Assembly: GCF_020873875.1 (NCBI RefSeq)
Contig: NZ_JAHWGU010000048.1
Span: 1 to 44,431, forward strand
From: Actinoplanes sp. DH11
GTDB lineage: Bacteria; Actinomycetota; Actinomycetes; Mycobacteriales; Micromonosporaceae
Length of the DNA stretch: 44,431 bases
Direction: 5' to 3'
Each line of letters begins with the position of its first letter. Position 1 is the first letter of the stretch. Shown piece after piece: positions 22,330 to 30,823 of the stretch. The notes under the pieces are model-generated. The model was not told where the DNA came from, ran no database searches, and was given only the letters and a program-made list of their open reading frames with translations. Position numbers and translations under genes: made by a program.

Positions 22330-22836
22330 TCAGCGGTCCAGCAGTCGGACCGCGTGGTGTCCGCGGTCCTCGAGCACCGCCACCGCGCGCTCGTCGAACG
22401 CGTTCGGGGCGGCGGCGAAGGCACAGAGCGTGCCGACCACCGTGCCGCCGACCCGCAGCGGCACGCCGGCGTACGCGCGAATGTTGCCGTACAGGGCGGC
22501 CGGGCGGAACGGGCCCCAGCTCTCGGCGTGCAGGTCACCCACGAGCAGCGGTTTGTCCGGGTTCACCACGCGCGGGCACACCGACCAGCCGGCCGGGACC
22601 CCGCCGCACTCGGCGATCCACCCGGTGACGCCCGTGGCGGCCGCGAACAGGACCGCGTCGTCGCGGACCAGGTTCAGGGCGGCGACGGGCGCGTTCAGGC
22701 GGGCCGCGACGTCGTCGACCACCGCCTGCAACTCGTCGCGCACCGGCGCGCTGGCGGCAAGCAGGGTGCTGACCATCTCGGTACGGCTGTCGACCAGCAC
22801 ATCGAGAGAGGTCGCCTCGTAGCTCGACTGGGGCAT
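22330..22836 (-). CDS. Stand-alone GAF-domain sensor protein
   Basis: The protein is 168 residues from ATG 22836, with AAGGA upstream. A single GAF domain spans about residues 30-165: ELQAVVDDVAARLNAPVAAL, NLVRDDAVLFAAATGVTGWI, CPRVV with a Cys near residue 85, RAYAGVPLRVGGTVVGTLCA and DERAVAVLEDRGHHAV. In actinomycetes such lone GAF proteins bind small ligands or redox cofactors and often act beside receivers or ANTAR proteins. No catalytic domain is present. The neighbouring receiver gene is a possible partner. Confidence 0.8.
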   Translation of the reverse strand: MPQSSYEATSLDVLVDSRTEMVSTLLAASAPVRDELQAVVDDVAARLNAPVAALNLVRDDAVLFAAATGVTGWIAECGGVPAGWSVCPRVVNPDKPLLVGDLHAESWGPFRPAALYGNIRAYAGVPLRVGGTVVGTLCAFAAAPNAFDERAVAVLEDRGHHAVRLLDR

Positions 22837-22953
22837 GCGGGATCCTTTCGGTCGGCTGACATCCCCAAGGTCCCGAGCCGGCGTTGCGACGGTGGACCCC
22901 GGCGGGGTGCCGCCCGGGTGCGGCTCACCGGACCGCCCTCGATCGTCAGCTCA

Positions 22954-22971
22954 ATCCTAGCCTCCTAGGAT
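22954..22971. promoter_or_regulatory. Palindromic candidate operator before a GNAT gene
   Basis: ATCCTAG CCTC CTAGGAT is a perfect 7-bp inverted repeat, AT-richer than its surroundings, ending 30 bp before the preferred GNAT start at 23002. It does not fit the iron box. A dimeric regulator site is the likely explanation. Confidence 0.45.
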
Positions 22972-23001
22972 GCCTTAGGGGTGGCGCTACAGTGCGATCT
23001 C

Positions 23002-23568
23002 GTGACTTCCGCCGAGATCTCCCTCGCCACACCGGCCCACCGCAACCGGATCGTCGAGTCGCTCGTCGCCGCGTTCCCCGCCGACCCGGTGCTGCGCTAC
23101 CTGTTCCCGGACGACGCGACCTACCCCCGGCACGCCGCCGCCTTCTTCGGTCACCTCTTCGACAAGCGGGTGCACCGCAACGCGATCTGGACCATCGGGG
23201 ACGGCGCCGCCGTCGCGATCTGGGAGCCTCCCGCGGAGCCCGGTGCGGCGGCCCCCGCGGGGGAGCTTGAGCTTCCGGAGGCGGAGCGGTCACGGATGAA
23301 GGCGTACGACGTCGCCCTGCACGCCGTGCTGCCGCAGGAACCGTACTGGTATCTCGGTGTTCTCGGCACCCACCCGGACTGGACCGGCCGCCGCTGGGGC
23401 CACACCCTGATGGCCGCCGGCCTGCGCCGGGCCGCCGAGGACAGGCTGCCGGCGGTCCTGGAGACCTCCACGGAGGGCAACGTGCGGATGTACGAGAAGG
23501 CCGGCTGGCAGGTCACCGCCTCGTTCCGGGACCCACTGCCGGTGTGGGTGCTGCGCCACGACGCCTGA
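23002..23568 (+). CDS. GNAT-family N-acetyltransferase
   Basis: The protein is 188 residues from the GTG at 23002 (VTSAEISLATPAHRNRIVES); a GTG at 22981 is also in frame. GNAT features are the N-terminal helix VESLVAAFPADPVLRYLFPD, PYWYLGVLGTHPDWTGRRWG (strand 4 plus acetyl-CoA motif A, here GRRWGHTLM), and VLETSTEGNVRMYEKAGWQV with the late NxxxYEKxGW motif. This subtype, with PYWYLGVLGTHP, is common in actinomycetes and its substrates are unknown. It ends 11 bp before the convergent P-type ATPase gene. Confidence 0.85.
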   Translation: MTSAEISLATPAHRNRIVESLVAAFPADPVLRYLFPDDATYPRHAAAFFGHLFDKRVHRNAIWTIGDGAAVAIWEPPAEPGAAAPAGELELPEAERSRMKAYDVALHAVLPQEPYWYLGVLGTHPDWTGRRWGHTLMAAGLRRAAEDRLPAVLETSTEGNVRMYEKAGWQVTASFRDPLPVWVLRHDA

Positions 23569-23579
23569 GCGGAGACCGG

Positions 23580-26159
23580 TCACGGGCAGGGCGGGTCGTC
23601 CAGGCCGAGCAGGCGGTCGAAGAGGCGTACCCGGAACACGACCGTCAGCGTGCCGTACCAGATCAGCAGGGCGGGCAGCACGACGAAGAAGACCGGGCGG
23701 GACGGCCCGATCAGCCCGAAGTACTGCCAGAACACCGGGACGCACAGCACCGCGCTGAACACCGCGCACAAGCCGAGCACCAGCAGCGCCGGCCGGGTGT
23801 CCCCGGTCGGCGCGGTCCACGCGGCGAAAAACCTCGACCGCGGCGCCAGGAACAGGATCAGGCCGAACGAGGCGAAGCAGAAGAACGTCGACAGCCCGGT
23901 CTGCGCCATGATCGTCGCGGAGGCCGTGGTGAAGTCCGCGTCGATGCCGTACGTCAGGCCGGTGTAGCTTTCGAACTCCGCGATGATCTCGTGTGGCGTC
24001 CGCCGCCCGTGGCTGAACCCTTTCACCACGATCTCGTAGAGGGCGGTGTAGACGGCCGCCCCGAACGTCGCCGTCACCACCGAGGCCGGCACCACGAACC
24101 GCACCAGGTTGCGCAGCAGGAACGGGTCCGGCCGGTTCGCGCCGGCCCAGAACGTGAGGAACACCGTGGGCACGCCGACGGTGAACATGGTGAGCCCGAC
24201 CTGTGTCGGCGAGTACGGGAAGCCGAGCCCCAGCATGGTCACGGTGAGGATCACCAGGCCCTGACTGACCACCCGGGCCAGGAAGACGTAGAGCGAGATC
24301 CCGATCCCGTTGATGATCTTACGGCCTTCCAGCTGGGCCGGCGGCAGCGCCGCGAACGAGTCGTCGACCAGCACGATGTCGGCGACGTCCCGGGTCACCG
24401 CGCTGCCGCTGCGCATGGCCACCCCGATGTGCGCCTGCTTCAGCGCCCGCGCGTCGTTGACGCCGTCCCCGATCATCGCGACGTACCGGCCCTGCCGCCG
24501 CAACGACCTGACGATCCGTTCCTTGTGCTCCGGCGCCACCCGGCCGAACACGGTGGTCCGGCCCACCAGGGCGTCCAGGGCGGCGTCGCCGAGGCCGTCG
24601 ATCGCGGCACCCGGCACGGGCTCGCCCGCGTCGATCCCGGCGCGGCGGGCGATCGCGGCGACGGTACGCGGGTCGTCGCCGGAGAGCACCTTGAGCGCGA
24701 CACCCTCCTCGCCGAACCGGCGAACCGTGGCGATCACGTCGTCGCGCAGCTCGTCGGCGAGCGCGACCAGCGCGATCGGTTCCAGCGACGGCAGTTCCGG
24801 CCGCCCGGCGTCGTCCCGCAGTCCCGTACCGGCTTCGCCGGCAGGCCGCAGTCCCGTACCGGCTTCGCTGGCAGCCGGCAGCGGTTCGGCGCCGGCGGGT
24901 TGCGCCGCCCGGGCCAGCAGCAGCACCCGCAGGCCGGCGCCGGCGCGTTCGGCGACCTGATCGGCGGGCGCCGGCCGGACCAGGTGGGGTGCCAGGGCGT
25001 CGGGGGCACCGAGCACCCATGTGCCCTCCGCGGCGACCAGGCCCGACCAGCGGGACGCCGAGGAGAACGGCACCTCGTCGCGGACCTCCCACGGGTCGCC
25101 GGGCAGCGCCGCGGCCAGGGCCAGCGCGGTCAGGTTCGGCGTCGTCGTGTTGTGGGCGAGGCTGCCGAGCGCGGTCGCCACCTCCCCGTACTCGTGACCG
25201 CCGAGCGGCACGACCTCGTCGAGCGTGAGCTGCCCGGTGGTCAGGGTGCCGGTCTTGTCGGTGCAGACCACGTCCACGTTGCTGACCGACTCGACGGCGT
25301 TCACCTGCTGCACGAGGGCGCCGTACCGGGCGATCCGGACGGCGCCGGCCGTGTAGGCGAGGGCGATGAGGAAGAAGAGGCCGTACGGGACCAGGCCGGA
25401 CAGCACCGCGGTGATCTGCACGACCCGCAGCACGCTGAAGCCCTCGATCGCCGCCTGCGCCAGGATCGCCCCGCTCATCAGCGCGGTCAGCACCATGACG
25501 AGCCGCACGATGAACTCGATGCGCCGCTGCAACGGCGTCTTGTCGGTGGTGGAACGCCGGGCCTCCGCGGTCAGCCGGCCGGCGTAGCTGTGCGGGCCCA
25601 CGTCCCGGGCCTGCTGGTGCCCGTCGCCGGCCACGCACACGCTGCCCGACCGCAGTTCGTCGCCGGGGTGTTTCACCACCGGGTCGCTCTCGCCGGTGAG
25701 CAGCGACTCGTCGGCCTCCAGCCGGCCGCCGTCGAGCAGCGGCCCGTCCACCACGATCTGGTCACCGGGCCGGACGTGCAGCACGTCGCCGCGCACCACC
25801 AGCTCCGGGACGATCTCGACCTCCCGCCCGTCCCGGATGACCAGCACGTTCGCCCGGTCGAGCAGCTGCAACCGGTCCAGTTTGCGCTTCGCCCGGATCT
25901 CCTGTGCCGCGCTGATCACCGCGTTGATCAGGCCGAGCCCGACGCTGACCAGCGCGTCGCTGTACCGCTCCAGGGTCAGCAACGCCGCCCCGATCGCGAA
26001 CAGGATCAGGTTGAAGAAGGAGAAGACGTTCGTCCGCAGGATCTCGCCGTACGTGCGCGAGCCACCCTGCACCGAGGTGTTCGCCTCACCCCGGCGCTGC
26101 CGCTCCTGCGCCTCCGCCTCGGTCAGTCCCCAGGCCGGCGCCAGTGTCGCCCGTCGCAT
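23580..26159 (-). CDS. P-type cation-transporting ATPase (CtpE-like)
   Basis: The protein is 859 residues from ATG 26159. The order of motifs is complete: GLTEAEAQERQRRGEAN, actuator TGES (ADESLLTGESDP), phosphorylation site CTDKTGTLTTGQL with Asp near residue 299, hinge MIGDGVNDARALKQAHIGVA near 560, and six C-terminal helices. It is closest in style to mycobacterial CtpE-type Ca2+ pumps, but the M4 ion-site motif is SGLVPYGLFF with Tyr where Ca2+ pumps have Glu (PEGL), so the ion is uncertain. A 30-bp in-frame duplication (24816-24875) repeats ten residues in the nucleotide domain. The long upstream frame to 26549 has no support. Confidence 0.85.
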   Translation of the reverse strand: MRRATLAPAWGLTEAEAQERQRRGEANTSVQGGSRTYGEILRTNVFSFFNLILFAIGAALLTLERYSDALVSVGLGLINAVISAAQEIRAKRKLDRLQLLDRANVLVIRDGREVEIVPELVVRGDVLHVRPGDQIVVDGPLLDGGRLEADESLLTGESDPVVKHPGDELRSGSVCVAGDGHQQARDVGPHSYAGRLTAEARRSTTDKTPLQRRIEFIVRLVMVLTALMSGAILAQAAIEGFSVLRVVQITAVLSGLVPYGLFFLIALAYTAGAVRIARYGALVQQVNAVESVSNVDVVCTDKTGTLTTGQLTLDEVVPLGGHEYGEVATALGSLAHNTTTPNLTALALAAALPGDPWEVRDEVPFSSASRWSGLVAAEGTWVLGAPDALAPHLVRPAPADQVAERAGAGLRVLLLARAAQPAGAEPLPAASEAGTGLRPAGEAGTGLRDDAGRPELPSLEPIALVALADELRDDVIATVRRFGEEGVALKVLSGDDPRTVAAIARRAGIDAGEPVPGAAIDGLGDAALDALVGRTTVFGRVAPEHKERIVRSLRRQGRYVAMIGDGVNDARALKQAHIGVAMRSGSAVTRDVADIVLVDDSFAALPPAQLEGRKIINGIGISLYVFLARVVSQGLVILTVTMLGLGFPYSPTQVGLTMFTVGVPTVFLTFWAGANRPDPFLLRNLVRFVVPASVVTATFGAAVYTALYEIVVKGFSHGRRTPHEIIAEFESYTGLTYGIDADFTTASATIMAQTGLSTFFCFASFGLILFLAPRSRFFAAWTAPTGDTRPALLVLGLCAVFSAVLCVPVFWQYFGLIGPSRPVFFVVLPALLIWYGTLTVVFRVRLFDRLLGLDDPPCP
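24816..24875. repeat. 30-bp in-frame tandem duplication inside the P-type ATPase
   Basis: CCGCAGTCCCGTACCGGCTT and the next ten bases occur twice head to tail with two differences. In the protein this gives ALA/PRO-type spacer, EAGTGLRP then EAGTGLRD, in a surface loop of the nucleotide-binding domain. Confidence 0.8.
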
Positions 26160-26322
26160 CCATCGCCCCGTCCCAAAAGTTACATTTCCGACGTAGTCGC
26201 GCGTGCGCTTTCCCGGGTCACCGCCGGATCCGGGCATCCACTCCATTGATTCATCTGACGGTCGGGGGCTGTTCCCGCAGGCGCGGGCCGGCCCTCGCCT
26301 GCCGCACCTAGCGTCGGGCCTC

Positions 26323-27273
26323 ATGTCCTCCGAGCCGGATGTCAGCGTCGTCGTCCCGACGTGCAACCGACCGCAACTCGCCGCCCGCGCCGTCACCTCC
26401 GCCCTGACACAGACCCACCGTGACCTCGAAGTGATCGTGGTCGTCGACGGACCGGACGACGCCACCGTCACGGAACTGGCCCGCATCGGCGACCCGCGGC
26501 TGCGCGTCGTGGTGCTGCCGGAACGCGGCCGCGCCCCGCACGCCCGCAACGTCGGCGCCCGGGAGGCCCGGGGCCGCTTCGTCGCCTACCTGGACGACGA
26601 CGACGAATGGCTGCCCGCCAAGATCTCCACTCAGCTGGGGCTGGCGGCGGCGTCCGGTGTCCCGTACCCCGTCGTCGCGAGCCGCCTGATCAACCGCACC
26701 CCGCGCGCCGACTCGATCATGCCGCGCCGGCTGCCGGCCGCCGGGGAGCCGCTCAGCGAGTACTTCACCGTGCGCCGCGGCCTGTTCTACGGCGACGGCT
26801 TCATCCAGACCTCCACGATCATGGCGCCGGCCACGCTGATGCGCGCGGTGCCGTTCACCGTCGGTCTGCGCCGCCAGCAGGAACTCGACTGGACGCTGCG
26901 GGCGGTCCGTGAGGACGGCGTCGAACTGATCTACGCGCCGGAACCGCTGGTGCTGTGGCACCAGGACGAGGACCGGCACCGGATCAGCCTCGAAATGCCT
27001 TACGAGCAGCAGCTGGAATGGCTGCGGACCAACCGGGACCTGTTCACGCCCCGGGCGTACGCCGCCTTCGCCCTCAGCGTCCTCAGCTCCATGGCCGCGC
27101 CCACCCGCGACGCCCGGCTGTTCCGCGAGCTGCTCGCCGAAGCCCGGGGCAACGGCCGTCCCGGCGCGCTCGACTACCTGACCCACGCGCAGATCTGGGC
27201 GCTGCCGCCGTCGCTGCGGCACCGGGTCCGTGACCTCGTGGTGAGCCGCCGGGCGTCGCAGAATGCCACCTGA
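26323..27273 (+). CDS. Family 2 glycosyltransferase
   Basis: The protein is 316 residues. The GT-A/GT2 fold starts DVSVVVPTCNRPQLAARAVT, then SALTQTHRDLEVIVVVDGPD, then RGRFVAYLDDDDEWLPAKIS with the DxD-type metal motif (DDDDEW), and later LRRQQELDWTLRAVREDGVE and PLVLWHQDEDRHRIS. It should transfer a sugar from a nucleotide-sugar at the cytoplasmic membrane face. It has no membrane helix. It overlaps the next gene by 11 bp, so both form one unit for a surface glycan. An upstream in-frame GTG-type start at 26203 is unlikely: its sequence has no fold character. Confidence 0.87.
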   Translation: MSSEPDVSVVVPTCNRPQLAARAVTSALTQTHRDLEVIVVVDGPDDATVTELARIGDPRLRVVVLPERGRAPHARNVGAREARGRFVAYLDDDDEWLPAKISTQLGLAAASGVPYPVVASRLINRTPRADSIMPRRLPAAGEPLSEYFTVRRGLFYGDGFIQTSTIMAPATLMRAVPFTVGLRRQQELDWTLRAVREDGVELIYAPEPLVLWHQDEDRHRISLEMPYEQQLEWLRTNRDLFTPRAYAAFALSVLSSMAAPTRDARLFRELLAEARGNGRPGALDYLTHAQIWALPPSLRHRVRDLVVSRRASQNAT

Positions 27274-28393
27274 GACCGCCGGCCCGCGCGTCGTCATCTG
27301 GCGCAGCGCCCTGCTCGCCGGGTCCGAGACGTTCGTCCGCGGGCAGGGCGACGCGCTGACCCGGTGGCGGCCGACCTATCTGGGCGCCACCCGCACCGGC
27401 TCACCGCTGGCCCGCGCCGACGACGTGATCGTCTTCGGCGGCGACCGGCGCTCCTTCCTGCGGCTGCGGCTGACCGGCAGCTCACCCCGGCTCGACCGGG
27501 CCCTCGCCGATCAGCGGCCCGACCTGGTGCACGCCCACTTCGGCGGCGACGGCTGGCTGGTCAGTGGCGCGGCACGGCGGGCCGGCGTACCCCTGGTCGT
27601 CACCGTGCACGGCCACGACGTCACCCGTCAGCCCGAAGCCCCCGGGGTGCACGGCCTGCGCTACCGCCGGAACCTGCACACCGTGTTCCGCCGCGCCACC
27701 CTGATCGTCGCGGTCTCCGAAGTGATCCGCGACCGGGCCGTGGCGCGCGGCGCCGACCCGGCGAAGGTGCGCGTGCACCACACGGGCGTCCCCCTGCCAC
27801 CGGCCCTCCCGGCGGTGCCAAAACGCTGGGACGTCATCTTCGTCGGCCGCCTGGTGCCCAAGAAAGGCGTGGACGACCTGCTCACCGCGCTCGCCACCAT
27901 GCACTCCCCGCGCCCCCGAGCCCTGTTCATCGGCGACGGCCCGCTGGAGACCGCGATGCGCGCCCGGGCCGGACAGCTGCGCCTCGACGCCACCTTCCTC
28001 GGCAGCCAGCCACCCGACGTGGTGCAGCGCCACCTGGCCGAGGCGAGAATGCTGGTGGCCCCGTCCAAGACCGCCCCCGACGGCGACACCGAAGGCCTGC
28101 CCACCACCATCCTCGAGGCCGCCGCCCTGGGCCTGCCGGTGGTGGCCACCCACCACAGCGGCATCCCCGAAGCCGTCATCCACCACGAAACCGGCCTCCT
28201 CTGCCCCGAAGCCGACCCCACCGCCCTGGCCGCCGCCATGACCCGCCTGCTCGGCGACGCCTCCCTGCGCCACAAACTCGGCGCCCAGGGCCGCCGGCGG
28301 GTGGCGGCCGCCTTCGACCTGCGAGAACAAACCAGAAAACTCGAGCACCTGTACGACGAAGCGGCCGCCCACCCACCCGTCCCGGCCCGCTGA
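27263..28393 (+). CDS. Family 4 (GT-B) glycosyltransferase
   Basis: The protein is 376 residues. The N-terminal Rossmann domain has SETFVRGQGDALTRW and LVHAHFGGDGWL, VVTVHGHDVTR and FRRATLIVAVSEVIRDRAV. The C-terminal domain has DVIFVGRLVPKKGVDDLLTA, RALFIGDGPLETAM, and the E-x7-E donor motif in DTEGLPTTILEAAALGLPVV followed by ATHHSGIPEAV. This is classic GT4. The acceptor is unknown; colanic-acid-type WcaL/AmsK proteins look similar. It starts inside the end of the GT2 gene. Array B of the 18-bp repeat begins 119 bp downstream. Confidence 0.9.
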   Translation: MPPETAGPRVVIWRSALLAGSETFVRGQGDALTRWRPTYLGATRTGSPLARADDVIVFGGDRRSFLRLRLTGSSPRLDRALADQRPDLVHAHFGGDGWLVSGAARRAGVPLVVTVHGHDVTRQPEAPGVHGLRYRRNLHTVFRRATLIVAVSEVIRDRAVARGADPAKVRVHHTGVPLPPALPAVPKRWDVIFVGRLVPKKGVDDLLTALATMHSPRPRALFIGDGPLETAMRARAGQLRLDATFLGSQPPDVVQRHLAEARMLVAPSKTAPDGDTEGLPTTILEAAALGLPVVATHHSGIPEAVIHHETGLLCPEADPTALAAAMTRLLGDASLRHKLGAQGRRRVAAAFDLREQTRKLEHLYDEAAAHPPVPAR

Positions 28394-28511
28394 CCACCCG
28401 CTCCCCGCACCACGCCCGCACCACGCCCGTCGCCGGCCCGGCCGCCCCTTCGCGCCCGGCTGCGCCTCCCCGCCCGGCTGCCCTTTCCCGCCCGGCTGCC
28501 CTTTCCCGCCC
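28394..28511. other. Degenerate repeat region after the GT4 gene
   Basis: This stretch contains reiterated CGCCCGGCTGCCC units that resemble damaged copies of the 18-bp repeat. No gene or promoter is visible. Confidence 0.4.
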
Positions 28512-28957
28512 GGCTGTCACCCACGGCTGCGCCACCCGCACAACGACCGCCCGTCACAGCCGACCTCGCCCCGCCCGTCCGCGCCCGGCCGCCCTGCCGC
28601 CCAGCTGTCACCCACGGTTGTTCATGCCGTCCGGCTGTCATCCAGGGTTGTTTCGTCGCCGGTATAGCAGCCGCTAGTGACAGCTGTGGCTCGGCTGTCA
28701 CTGGGGGTTGCTTTGCCGGGCGCACAGCAGCCGTGGGTGACAGCCGCTGCCCGGCTGTCACCCACGGTTGTTCCTGCAGTCCGGCTGTCACCCAAGGTTG
28801 TTTCGTGGCCGGCGCAGCAGCCGCTAGTGACAGCTGTGGCTCGGCTGTCATCCACGGTTGTTCATGCCGTCCGGCTGTCACCCAGGGTCGTTCTTGCTGC
28901 CCGGCTGTCACCCAGGGTTGTTTCGTCGCCGGCGCAGCAGCCGCTCGTGACAGCCGG
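28512..28957. repeat. Array B of the 18-bp repeat in both orientations
   Basis: GGCTGTCACCCACGGTTG and close variants occur nine times on the plus strand. Four reverse-type units (CAGCCGCTAGTGACAGC, CAGCCGTGGGTGACAGCC) are each separated from the preceding forward unit by a conserved spacer around TTTCGTCGCCGGCGCAG. This makes regular hairpin modules: forward unit, spacer, reverse unit. It is the same family as array A, again between convergent genes (GT4 and methyltransferase). No gene is supported. Confidence 0.85.
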
Positions 28958-29095
28958 GCCATAGCGTCCTCGGAACTCCACACATGACGCCCAGGCCCTC
29001 GGGCATCACCCCGTTTCGACGGTCCGGACTCCACGGAGGCCGGTCGAGACCAGTGTCAGCGGAGCCCGGGGGTCTGCGTGCCGGTGGGCGGCGGG
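28958..29095. other. Intergenic region without recognised features
   Basis: This is GC-rich DNA between repeat array B and the methyltransferase stop. I see no gene, promoter or convincing hairpin. Confidence 0.4.
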
Positions 29096-30823
29096 TCAGG
29101 GTTTGCGGAGTTGGTGCAGGGCCGTCCGGGCGGCTCGTTTGCCGGTGCGCAGCGCGCCTCGTACGGCGGTGGCCGCGCGACCGGGGACGGTGCCCTTGAG
29201 CAGGGAGATGATGCGGTAGGCCCGGGTCAGTTCGGCGTCGCGGGTGGACAGCCTCTGCTCGTACCACTCGGACTGTGCCCGCGCCTCGCCCAGTTCCCGC
29301 GCCAGACGGTCGCGGTCCGCCGCGACCTCGCGGAAGGCGGCGATGCCGGGCCGGTCGGCGGACTGTGGTGCTGCCGGGGCGACGCCGGCCATGGCGCCGA
29401 TGAGTTCGGCGAGGTCCATCGGCGCGGCGTCCGCGAAACGCCGCAGCGCCGCCGCGGGATCGTCCCCGCCGGGTCCGGCCGCGTGCAACCGCCCGTCTCC
29501 GTCCACGACGATCGCGTCGGCGTCGGTGCCGGCGTGCTCACCGCCCTGCCATCCGGCGAGCAGCGCCCGCATTCCGGGCAGGTCGTGCGCCCGCGCCGCG
29601 ACCAGCAGGATCTCCAGCAGGTTGCGTCCCGCCGGCACCGCGAACGGCGGCGAGGTGACGGCACTGGGGGAGGGGGCGGCCGGCCGCAGCAGCCAGCCGG
29701 TTGTGGCCCGCTCCAGGTGGCGGACGTCGCCGGAGGCGGATGCGAGCACAGCCTCGGGCAACTCGACGCCCCCGGCGTCGGCCGAAGCGGCAAGAAGGGC
29801 GGCGGGTGCGGCGGGTGCGGCGGCGGCCGGGGCGGTGGGTGCGGTGGGCGCGGCGGTGGGCAGGGCGGTGGGTGCGGCGGCGGCCGGGACGGTGGGTGCG
29901 GCGGCGGGTGCGGCGGCGGGCATGGCGGCGGGTGCGGTGGCGGGCAGGGCGGCGGGTGCGGTGGCGGGCAGGGCGGCGGGTGCGGTGGCGGGCAGGGCGG
30001 CGGGCACGGCGGCGGGCGGGGCGGTGCTGGTGGCCAGGAGGAACCAGGCGGGAGCGAGGTGGGTGGCCAGGTCGCTCCTGAGCAGGTGTACGCCCATCGG
30101 CTGCGGATCCGCCAGCACCGGCACCGCCGTCGGCCACGTACGCCGCAGGACGCCCGCCAGGAACCCGTGCAGCTCCGGGTCGGACAGCGCCGCGGTGCTG
30201 ATCAGGGTCCCGGGTGAGCGCGGTGCCGGGAAGGCCGCGTACGCCCGCAGCACCTCGAGACCGCCGGCAGCGAGCCGCTCACGCAGGGCTGCCAGCCCAG
30301 CAGGACGCGTCGGGTCGTCGCCGAGCGGCGGCGCCCATTCACCGTCGGAGTCATCGGGCGCGAGGGCGAGCAACCGATGCAGGCCGGCCGGGTTCTGGCA
30401 GCCGAGCAGCAACCGCCCGCCGGGCCGCAGCACACCGACCAGCGCGGCGAACCTGTCCTCCCAGGTCAGGCCGACGTCCTCGGTGGAGCTCACGCGTTCG
30501 GGGCCGTCGAGGGCGAGCACCGTGTCGAACGCCGGGACGGCAGCCAGCTTCGACACGCTGCCGCACCACACCTCGACGCCGGGGCGGGTGGCGTAGCGGG
30601 TGGCCAGGGTTTCGGCGTCCGGTACGCCGCGGACCAGCACGGTGATCCGTTCGGCGGGGACGGCGTCGATGAGGGCCGGGTCGTGCGGGCCGGCGATCAG
30701 GGTGTGTCCCCGCACGAACGAGGTCAGCGACGTCAGGGCGGGCCCGCCGGTGGGCGCGGGGTCGGACCAGTGCGGCATCTCACCCCCGAGCAGATGCGGC
30801 GGCCGCGGCGGGTGCGGGGTCAT
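29096..30823 (-). CDS. SAM-dependent methyltransferase-like protein with Ala/Pro linker
   Basis: The protein is 575 residues. Residues about 40-190 look like a Rossmann methyltransferase: GHTLIAGPHDPALIDAVP, VEVWCGSVSKLAAVPAFDTV, LALDGPERVSSTEDVGLTWE and VLRPGGRLLLGCQNPAGL. A linker near 270-345 is made only of Ala, Pro, Thr and Leu, encoded by a 24-bp repeat. A second conserved region follows (VELPEAVLASASGDVRHLER, LLEILLVAARAHDLPGMRAL). The C-terminus is a coiled coil (FREVAADRDRLARELGEARA) ending in a basic tail. The classic GxGxG SAM loop is weak, so activity is uncertain. The ATG overlaps the upstream gene's stop (ATGA). It probably modifies a glycan together with its partner. Confidence 0.72.
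   Translation of the reverse strand: MTPHPPRPPHLLGGEMPHWSDPAPTGGPALTSLTSFVRGHTLIAGPHDPALIDAVPAERITVLVRGVPDAETLATRYATRPGVEVWCGSVSKLAAVPAFDTVLALDGPERVSSTEDVGLTWEDRFAALVGVLRPGGRLLLGCQNPAGLHRLLALAPDDSDGEWAPPLGDDPTRPAGLAALRERLAAGGLEVLRAYAAFPAPRSPGTLISTAALSDPELHGFLAGVLRRTWPTAVPVLADPQPMGVHLLRSDLATHLAPAWFLLATSTAPPAAVPAALPATAPAALPATAPAALPATAPAAMPAAAPAAAPTVPAAAAPTALPTAAPTAPTAPAAAAPAAPAALLAASADAGGVELPEAVLASASGDVRHLERATTGWLLRPAAPSPSAVTSPPFAVPAGRNLLEILLVAARAHDLPGMRALLAGWQGGEHAGTDADAIVVDGDGRLHAAGPGGDDPAAALRRFADAAPMDLAELIGAMAGVAPAAPQSADRPGIAAFREVAADRDRLARELGEARAQSEWYEQRLSTRDAELTRAYRIISLLKGTVPGRAATAVRGALRTGKRAARTALHQLRKP
29798..30020 (-). repeat. Coding minisatellite with a 24-bp unit
   Basis: Three near-perfect copies of a 24-bp unit (GGTGCGGTGGCGGGCAGGGC as its core) at about 29925-30000 and flanking degenerate copies encode the repeated octapeptide AALPATAP. 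Units of 24 bp keep the frame, so the linker length can vary between strains without destroying the protein. Confidence 0.8.

Noticed and set aside
23544..26249. A 901-codon plus-strand frame opposite the P-type ATPase
   Set aside because: The minus strand holds an intact ATPase with all motifs; the plus frame is biased nonsense.
19141..28957. CRISPR arrays in the repeat-rich gaps
   Set aside because: Units occur in both orientations, spacing is irregular, spacers are themselves repeated, and no cas genes are near.
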